Notes under the pieces: generated by a model
Databases searched by the model: none
Told to the model about the DNA's origin: nothing
Seen by the model: the letters and a program-made list of their open reading frames with translations, nothing else
Part shown: positions 6,243 to 10,718 of the stretch, piece after piece
Layout of the letters: the number at the start of each line of letters is the position of its first letter
How positions within the stretch are numbered: the stretch's first letter is position 1
Assembly: GCA_035690425.1 (NCBI GenBank)
Contig: DASSKO010000038.1
Location: forward strand, 1-10,718
Origin: DASSKO01 sp035690425
GTDB taxonomy: Bacteria > Actinomycetota > Actinomycetes > Propionibacteriales > Nocardioidaceae
Length of the DNA stretch: 10,718 bases
Direction: 5' to 3'
Translations under genes and position numbers: made by a program

Positions 6243-7457
6243 CTACGAAGCCGCGGGTGCCTGCACGACCTTGCCGTCCTGGTACACCTCGCGGACTCGG
6301 TCACCCAGGTGTTCAACGTCGCCGGCGGATCCTTCGACCACTACCAGGTCGGCACGCTTGCCGGGCATGATCGAGCCCACCGAGTCGTCGATGCCGAGCA
6401 GCTGGGCGGCCGAACCGGTCGCCGCGTGCAGAGCCTGGAGCGGGGTCAGCCCATGCTCGACGAGCAAGCTCACTTCGCGCAGGTTCTTGCCATGGGGGTA
6501 AAGGGGGGCGTCTGAGCCCATCGCGAACTTCACACCGGCTTCCAACGCCCTGGACATCGTCGATGCACGGGCTTCGCGCACGTTGGTGATCTTGCGCATG
6601 ATGCTGTCCGGGTAGAGGTGGCCGGCCTCGATCGACTCCGCGAGGCCCAAGCCGGCGGACAAGGTCGGGACCAGCCACGTGCCCCTGTCCACCATCATCT
6701 CGATGGTCTCGTCGTCCAGATCCTGTCCGTGCTCGATCGACCGGACGCCGTTGCGCACAGCGGCCTTGGCACCGGCGGCGCTGGCATGAGCCATGACGAA
6801 CAGCCCGGCCGCGGTGGCCTCCTCCACCATCATGGAGATCTCGTCGTCGCGAAAGTGCGCGACGTCGGAACCGGCCCCCGGGGAGACCACCCCTCCGCTG
6901 GTGGCAACCTTGATCACGTCGGCTCCCGCTCGGACGAGCTCCCGGACTTTGCGCCGGACCTCCTCCGGCCCGTCGACCACGACAGGCGGCCGGCCCGGGT
7001 GCGGCGGAGCCAGGTCCAGGATGCAGGTCGACGGCCACCAGGGATCCCCGTGGCCGCCCGTCTGCGTCAGCATGTTGAGCGACACCTGCATGCGTGGCCC
7101 TGCAGTGAGCCCGCGCTCTTGCGCCACCCGCATGCCCTGGTCCGCGCCGGCTGCGTCGCGCACCGTAGTAACTCCGGCTGCCAATGTCATCCGCATGTGC
7201 CGGGCGGCCTCGTAGAACTGCAGCGAGAACGGCTTCTGCGCGCTCTCGTAGAGATCGGTGGTCGACATGGTGAGATGGACGTGGCAGTCGATCATGCCGG
7301 GGAGGATCGAACGGCCGTGTGCGTCTACCGCGATGTCGCCGTCGAGTCCGGCCCCGACGTCCACGATCCGCCCGTCCTCGACCACGACGTCGGCTACTGC
7401 GGGCGGAGCGCCGGTCCCGTCGAAGACCTCGCCGTCCCGAAAAACTGTGCGTACCAT
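6243..7457 (-). CDS. Metal-dependent amidohydrolase (prolidase/imidazolonepropionase-like), last gene of the dpp operon
   Basis: This 404-residue enzyme belongs to the amidohydrolase superfamily, which hydrolyses amide or ring C-N bonds with one or two metals in a TIM barrel. The small beta-sandwich strands VFRDGEVFDGTGAPP and VEDGRIVDVG lead into LPGMIDCHVHL with metal ligands H59 and H61. K183 in DVIKVATSGG is the usual bridging Lys, probably carboxylated. H224 (MAHAS), H243 (SIEHG) and D316 (GSDAP) complete the site, and MPGKRADLVVVEG closes the sandwich. The KVATSGG and SIEHG pattern is shared with Xaa-Arg and Xaa-Pro dipeptidases, ochratoxinase-like amidases and imidazolonepropionase relatives. 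There is no export signal, so it acts in the cytosol. ATG 7457 follows GGAGGA (7461-7466). It lies 38 bases after dppF on the same strand, so it probably cleaves the imported peptide or amide. The exact substrate is unknown. Confidence 0.92.
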   Translation of the reverse strand: MVRTVFRDGEVFDGTGAPPAVADVVVEDGRIVDVGAGLDGDIAVDAHGRSILPGMIDCHVHLTMSTTDLYESAQKPFSLQFYEAARHMRMTLAAGVTTVRDAAGADQGMRVAQERGLTAGPRMQVSLNMLTQTGGHGDPWWPSTCILDLAPPHPGRPPVVVDGPEEVRRKVRELVRAGADVIKVATSGGVVSPGAGSDVAHFRDDEISMMVEEATAAGLFVMAHASAAGAKAAVRNGVRSIEHGQDLDDETIEMMVDRGTWLVPTLSAGLGLAESIEAGHLYPDSIMRKITNVREARASTMSRALEAGVKFAMGSDAPLYPHGKNLREVSLLVEHGLTPLQALHAATGSAAQLLGIDDSVGSIMPGKRADLVVVEGSAGDVEHLGDRVREVYQDGKVVQAPAAS

Positions 7458-7495
7458 CGTTCCTCCGCTTCGGACGCTGTGACGGTGTTGTCGTG

Positions 7496-8575
7496 CTACT
7501 CGTCGGCCTCGTCAACCGGCCAGTGCTCGGGCTTCGGCGTGTCGGCGAAGTGGCACGCCGACGGGTGGCCGTGACCGAACCGGTCCATCAGCGTCGGCTC
7601 CTTTCGGGCGCACACATCCTCGGCCTTCCAGCAGCGAGTACGGAACCGGCAGCCCGAGGGCGGGTTGGTCGGGCTGGGCACGTCCCCGCCGAGCACCTTG
7701 CGCTCTCGCTTGCCGCGTTGGGACGGGTCGCTGATCGGCACTGCCGACAGCAGCGCCTGGGTGTATGGATGCGTCGGTGTCTCGAAGATCTGATTGCGCT
7801 CGCCGATCTCCACGACATGGCCGAGGTGCATCACGGCAATCCGGTCACAGATGTGGCGCACCACTGCCAGGTCGTGCGCGATGAACAGATACGAGAGGCC
7901 AAGCTCCTCCTGCAGGTCCTCGAGCAGGTTGATCACCTGCGCCTGGATCGAGACGTCGAGCGCACTGACCGGCTCGTCCAGGACGAGCAGCCGTGGGCCG
8001 AGTGCCAGCGCGCGTGCGATCCCGATGCGTTGCCGCTGTCCCCCGGAGAACTCATGTGGATAGCGGTTCGCGTGCTCAGGCTTCAGGCCGACGAGATCGA
8101 TGAGCTCCCGGATGCGTTTCTCCCCGCGCCCGCGCCGGTAGCGCCGGAACACCCGCAATGGTTCGGCGATGCTCTCGTGCACCGTGAGCCGCGGGTCCAG
8201 AGAGGCATAGGGATCCTGGAATACCATCTGGACTTCTTGCCGCATCTTGCGCATCTCTCGATGCCTGACCGTGGCCAGGTCCCTCCCCAGAAACTGGATG
8301 CGGCCAGAGGTCGGCTTGAGCAGACGCACGATGCACCGGGCCGTCGTCGACTTGCCACACCCGGACTCACCGACGAGCCCCACGGTCTCTCCAGCCTTGA
8401 CGTCGAAGTTGACGCCATCGACTGCGTGGACGACCGCGCCCCGACCCCGGGACCCGCCATCGACGGGGAAATGCTTCGTCAGGTTCTCTACGCGCAGGAT
8501 CACATCGTCCGACTCCGGGCGTACGACGCCAGGGTGCGGCGCCTGCTCGGTCTTGTCTTCGCCGACATCGGTCAT
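7496..8575 (-). CDS. dppF: Peptide ABC transporter ATP-binding protein (DppF/OppF type)
   Basis: This 359-residue cytosolic ATPase powers a Dpp/Opp-family importer. Walker A is GESGCGKST (69-77), the Q-loop is FQDP (Q120), the signature is FSGGQRQR (176-183), Walker B is LLVLDEP (D200, E201), and the switch His is H234 in IAHD. The C-terminal oligopeptide-transporter domain (HPYTQALLSAVP onward) keeps four cysteines, at 309, 315, 322 and 341. In related Opp/Dpp systems these hold a [4Fe-4S] cluster, so one is likely here. An N-terminal tail of about 25 residues precedes the nucleotide-binding domain. ATG 8575 overlaps the dppD stop by four bases (ATGA) and has GGGAGGG (8580-8586) inside the dppD end, which indicates translational coupling. 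DppF and OppF cannot be told apart by sequence alone. Confidence 0.95.
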   Translation of the reverse strand: MTDVGEDKTEQAPHPGVVRPESDDVILRVENLTKHFPVDGGSRGRGAVVHAVDGVNFDVKAGETVGLVGESGCGKSTTARCIVRLLKPTSGRIQFLGRDLATVRHREMRKMRQEVQMVFQDPYASLDPRLTVHESIAEPLRVFRRYRRGRGEKRIRELIDLVGLKPEHANRYPHEFSGGQRQRIGIARALALGPRLLVLDEPVSALDVSIQAQVINLLEDLQEELGLSYLFIAHDLAVVRHICDRIAVMHLGHVVEIGERNQIFETPTHPYTQALLSAVPISDPSQRGKRERKVLGGDVPSPTNPPSGCRFRTRCWKAEDVCARKEPTLMDRFGHGHPSACHFADTPKPEHWPVDEADE

Positions 8576-9624
8576 GCATCCCTCCCTTCGACTCCTGCGT
8601 CACGCGCGGGGGCGCCTCCTGAGGCTCGCCTGCTCAGCTCCTCGTGAAAGTGGCAGCGGCTGCCGCGAGGGTTATGCGGATCCTCGATGCTGTAGAGATC
8701 CGGCTCCTCACGTCGGCACACCTCACGCCCCTGCCTGAGGAAGCAACGCGGATGGAAGACGCAGCCGCCGGGCAGATGGGCGAGGCTGGGCGGCTGACCG
8801 GGGATGGGCTGCAACCGTTCGGGATCTCCCTCCAGTCTGGGCAAACTGGCCAGCAGCCCGACTGTGTAGGGATGCCTCGGCTCGTGAAAGATGTCCTCGA
8901 CGCTTCCAATCTCGACGACCCGGCCGCCGTACATCACCACCACTCGGTCGGCCATCTCGGCCACCAGGCCGAGGTCGTGGGTGATGAGAATGGTGGACGC
9001 GTTCGCCTGGTCCTTGGCCTCCCTGAGCAGACCCAGCACCTGCGCTTGGACCGTCACGTCCAGAGCCGTGGTGGGTTCGTCGGCGATCAGCAGGCGAGGA
9101 CGGTTGGCCATTGCCATCGCGATCATCGCTCGCTGCCGCATCCCACCGGAGAACTCGTGCGGGTAGTCGTCGTAGCGCCCTTCGGGGTTGGCGACACCGA
9201 CCTTGCTCAGCAACTCGACCGTGCGTGCCCGCGCTTGGGCCTTCGAAATGTCCTGGTGCGTCAGGATGGCCTCGGCGATCTGCTTGCCGACGGTCAGCAC
9301 CGGGTTCAGCGATGTCATGGGGTCCTGAAAGATCATGGCCAGGTCACCGCCACGCAGCGCCCGGATCTCGTCATCCGGCAGGCTCAACAGGTCTCTGCCC
9401 TCGAACATGGCTTGTCCGTCGACGACCCGCCCATTGGACTGGTTGACCAGCCCGAGAATCGACATCATCGTGACGCTCTTGCCCGAGCCCGACTCACCGA
9501 CCAGGCCGACCGTCTCCCCTGGCTGCACGTCGAAGCTCACCTGGTTGACCGCTCGCACAGTCCCTTCGCCCTCGGAGCGGAACTCGGTGACCAGGTCACG
9601 GACTGACAGCAGTGGATCCGCCAT
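8572..9624 (-). CDS. dppD: Peptide ABC transporter ATP-binding protein (DppD/OppD type)
   Basis: This is the second ATPase subunit of the importer, 350 residues long. It has Walker A GESGSGKS (43-50), Q-loop FQDPMTSLNP (Q100), signature FSGGMRQR (158-165), Walker B LLIADEP (D182, E183) and switch His H216 in ITHD. FSGGMRQR and LIADEPTTALDVT are the marks of the D subunit, as against FSGGQRQR and VLDEPVSALDVS in the F subunit. The C-terminal domain has four cysteines (288, 294, 303, 324) that fit an iron-sulfur site like that in relatives. ATG 9624 comes six bases after the dppC stop, with GGAGGGG just upstream inside the end of dppC. The last 20 residues (SRRASGGAPARDAG...) are a low-complexity tail. 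Confidence 0.95.
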   Translation of the reverse strand: MADPLLSVRDLVTEFRSEGEGTVRAVNQVSFDVQPGETVGLVGESGSGKSVTMMSILGLVNQSNGRVVDGQAMFEGRDLLSLPDDEIRALRGGDLAMIFQDPMTSLNPVLTVGKQIAEAILTHQDISKAQARARTVELLSKVGVANPEGRYDDYPHEFSGGMRQRAMIAMAMANRPRLLIADEPTTALDVTVQAQVLGLLREAKDQANASTILITHDLGLVAEMADRVVVMYGGRVVEIGSVEDIFHEPRHPYTVGLLASLPRLEGDPERLQPIPGQPPSLAHLPGGCVFHPRCFLRQGREVCRREEPDLYSIEDPHNPRGSRCHFHEELSRRASGGAPARDAGVEGRDA

Positions 9625-9630
9625 GTCGGT

Positions 9631-10629
9631 CTAGCCCCTCCCCGAGGTGGAGGGGTCGAGCGCATCGCGCAGTCCGTCCCCGATGAAGTTGATGGTCAGC
9701 GACAGAGTCACGATCACCAGACCCGGCATCACGACCAACCACCACTGGTCCAGCATCGACCCCTGCCCGTCGGCGATGAGCTTGCCCAGCGCAGGGGTCG
9801 GTGGCTCGATACCGAAACCGAGGAAGGACAGCGTGGACTCCAGCAGGATTGCCTGTGCGACGACCAGCGTCGCGTTGACGATGATGGGCCCCATGGTGTT
9901 GGGGACGATGTGACGGAACATGATCCGCAGGTCTCCCGCACCGGATACCCGTGCCGCTTGCACGTACTCGGCCTCGCGCAGGGACAACGACTGTCCCCGG
10001 ACAATCCTGGCGATCGTTGTCCACATCACCAATCCGAGGATGATGGCGATCTTCACCGGCGACCCGCTACCGAGGTACGACGCCGCCACCAGCACCACCG
10101 CAAGGAACGGGACGGTGATCACCAGGTCGACCAGTCGCATCAGCGCGTTGTCGACGATGCCTCGGTAGTAACCCGAGACCGCGCCGAGGATGGTACCGAT
10201 GACAGTGGACAGCAGCGCCACGAGCAACGCCACCTGCACCGATGTCTGCGTGCCGAACAGCACCCGGGAGAAGTAGTCGCGACCCACCTTGTCCGTACCG
10301 AAGAAGTGATAAGCCTCCAGAGTGGGCGGGCTGCTGCGGTTCTGCAGGTCGATCTCTTCATAGCTGTACGGCGCGATCCACCCGGCCAAAAAAGACGCGA
10401 TGGCGATCACCGCGAAGATCGTGAGGCTGGCCATGGCGACCCGATGGCGCAGGAACCGGCGCAGCGCCCGCCGCCACTGTGCCTGCAGGGGCACGTCGGG
10501 CTGCTCAGACCCGGCTGACTGCTCGGTGGGCATTCGACCGCCGGGCCCGCCCTCCAGCGGCATCCGGGGGTCCTCGGCGTGGGCGCGTCCTTCCTCGATC
10601 GGCGTACGCGCGCCGCGGTCGTCGGTCAT
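9631..10629 (-). CDS. dppC: Peptide ABC transporter permease (DppC/OppC type)
   Basis: This 332-residue inner-membrane permease forms half of the importer channel. An N-terminal cytosolic tail of about 60 residues is rich in Gly, Pro and Glu and is probably disordered. It is followed by the first membrane helix (about 65-87) and the periplasmic stretch HFFGTDKVGRDYFSRVLFGTQTS, a DppC hallmark. More helices lie at about 131-155, 165-187, 192-211, 247-267 and 297-318. The cytosolic coupling (EAA) loop is EAEYVQAARVSGAGDLRIMFRHIVPN (about 219-244). The end INFIGDGLRDALDP is typical. The start overlaps the dppB stop by four bases (ATGA), with AGGAG (10636-10640) upstream. The tail is longer than in many DppC proteins, which often start close to the first helix. 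Confidence 0.95.
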   Translation of the reverse strand: MTDDRGARTPIEEGRAHAEDPRMPLEGGPGGRMPTEQSAGSEQPDVPLQAQWRRALRRFLRHRVAMASLTIFAVIAIASFLAGWIAPYSYEEIDLQNRSSPPTLEAYHFFGTDKVGRDYFSRVLFGTQTSVQVALLVALLSTVIGTILGAVSGYYRGIVDNALMRLVDLVITVPFLAVVLVAASYLGSGSPVKIAIILGLVMWTTIARIVRGQSLSLREAEYVQAARVSGAGDLRIMFRHIVPNTMGPIIVNATLVVAQAILLESTLSFLGFGIEPPTPALGKLIADGQGSMLDQWWLVVMPGLVIVTLSLTINFIGDGLRDALDPSTSGRG

Positions 10630-10718
10630 TCGCGGCTCCTCGGGTCCAGGTAGCCATACGCCAGGTCGGCCAGCAGGTTCCCGATCACGATGAAGATCGC
10701 GGTGAGCATCAGGAACGC
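10626..10718 (-). CDS. dppB: Peptide ABC transporter permease, C-terminal 30 residues (DppB/OppB type, cut by window edge)
   Basis: Only the end is visible: AFLMLTAIFIVIGNLLADL followed by AYGYLDPRSRE and TGA. A last hydrophobic helix followed by NLLxDLxYxxLDPR is the standard C-terminus of DppB/OppB permeases. The TGA at 10628-10626 overlaps the dppC ATG. This fits the usual order dppB-dppC-dppD-dppF. The start and the operon promoter lie beyond the right edge, as probably does the solute-binding protein gene. Confidence 0.88.
   Translation of the reverse strand, partial: AFLMLTAIFIVIGNLLADLAYGYLDPRSRE

Noticed and set aside
7319..8647. Plus-strand open frame of 442 codons opposite dppF
   Set aside because: It is antisense to a full ABC ATPase with every motif intact. 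It shows no domain and no ribosome site of note.
8644..9606. Plus-strand open frame of 320 codons opposite dppD
   Set aside because: It mirrors the dppD coding frame through codon bias, and no family is recognisable.

Overview
This window looks like part of a high-GC actinobacterial chromosome. The evidence is the strong G/C bias at third codon positions, a RecQ of the actinobacterial type with a C-terminal SH3-like tail, a LigD-type end-joining enzyme, and two genes that appear to be leaderless, each with a TANNNT -10 hexamer exactly six bases before the start codon. Genus cannot be fixed from this sequence alone.

Layout, left to right. (1) 1-794, minus: the first 264 codons of an alpha/beta hydrolase with an Asp nucleophile, cut by the window edge. 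(2) 795-914: a divergent intergenic region with a 15-bp imperfect palindrome lying over the -10 of the next gene. (3) 915-1514, plus: a RimJ/RimL-like GNAT acetyltransferase. (4) 1655-2741, plus: a decayed RecQ helicase with one frameshift and two in-frame internal deletions that removed the DEAH box and motifs V/VI. (5) 2797-3525, plus: a DUF2071 (YqjF-like) protein, apparently leaderless. (6) 3555-5213, minus: a LigD-type protein with the order phosphoesterase-polymerase and no ligase domain. (7) 5396-6241, plus: an aldo/keto reductase. (8) 6243-10718, minus: an operon transcribed from the right edge leftward. In order it holds the end of dppB, then dppC, dppD, dppF and a metal-dependent amidohydrolase.

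The right-hand operon is the only clear multi-gene system. Two inner-membrane permeases and two ATPases form a peptide/nickel-type (Dpp/Opp family) importer. The last gene encodes a cytosolic amidohydrolase of the group that includes prolidase-like and imidazolonepropionase-like enzymes. The simple reading is import of a small peptide or amide followed by hydrolysis inside the cell. The solute-binding protein is not in the window and probably lies beyond the right edge. The left two thirds is a patchwork of single genes in both orientations. DNA-repair genes (recQ remnant, ligD-like) lie close together, but nothing in the sequence shows that they act together.

I found no RNA gene, CRISPR array, insertion sequence or phage gene. 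I did not find a convincing new multi-gene system. The points most worth a second look are the three-lesion recQ remnant, the ligase-less PE-POL protein with an altered polymerase motif, the two matched leaderless promoters with an operator-like palindrome on one of them, and the transporter-amidohydrolase pairing.
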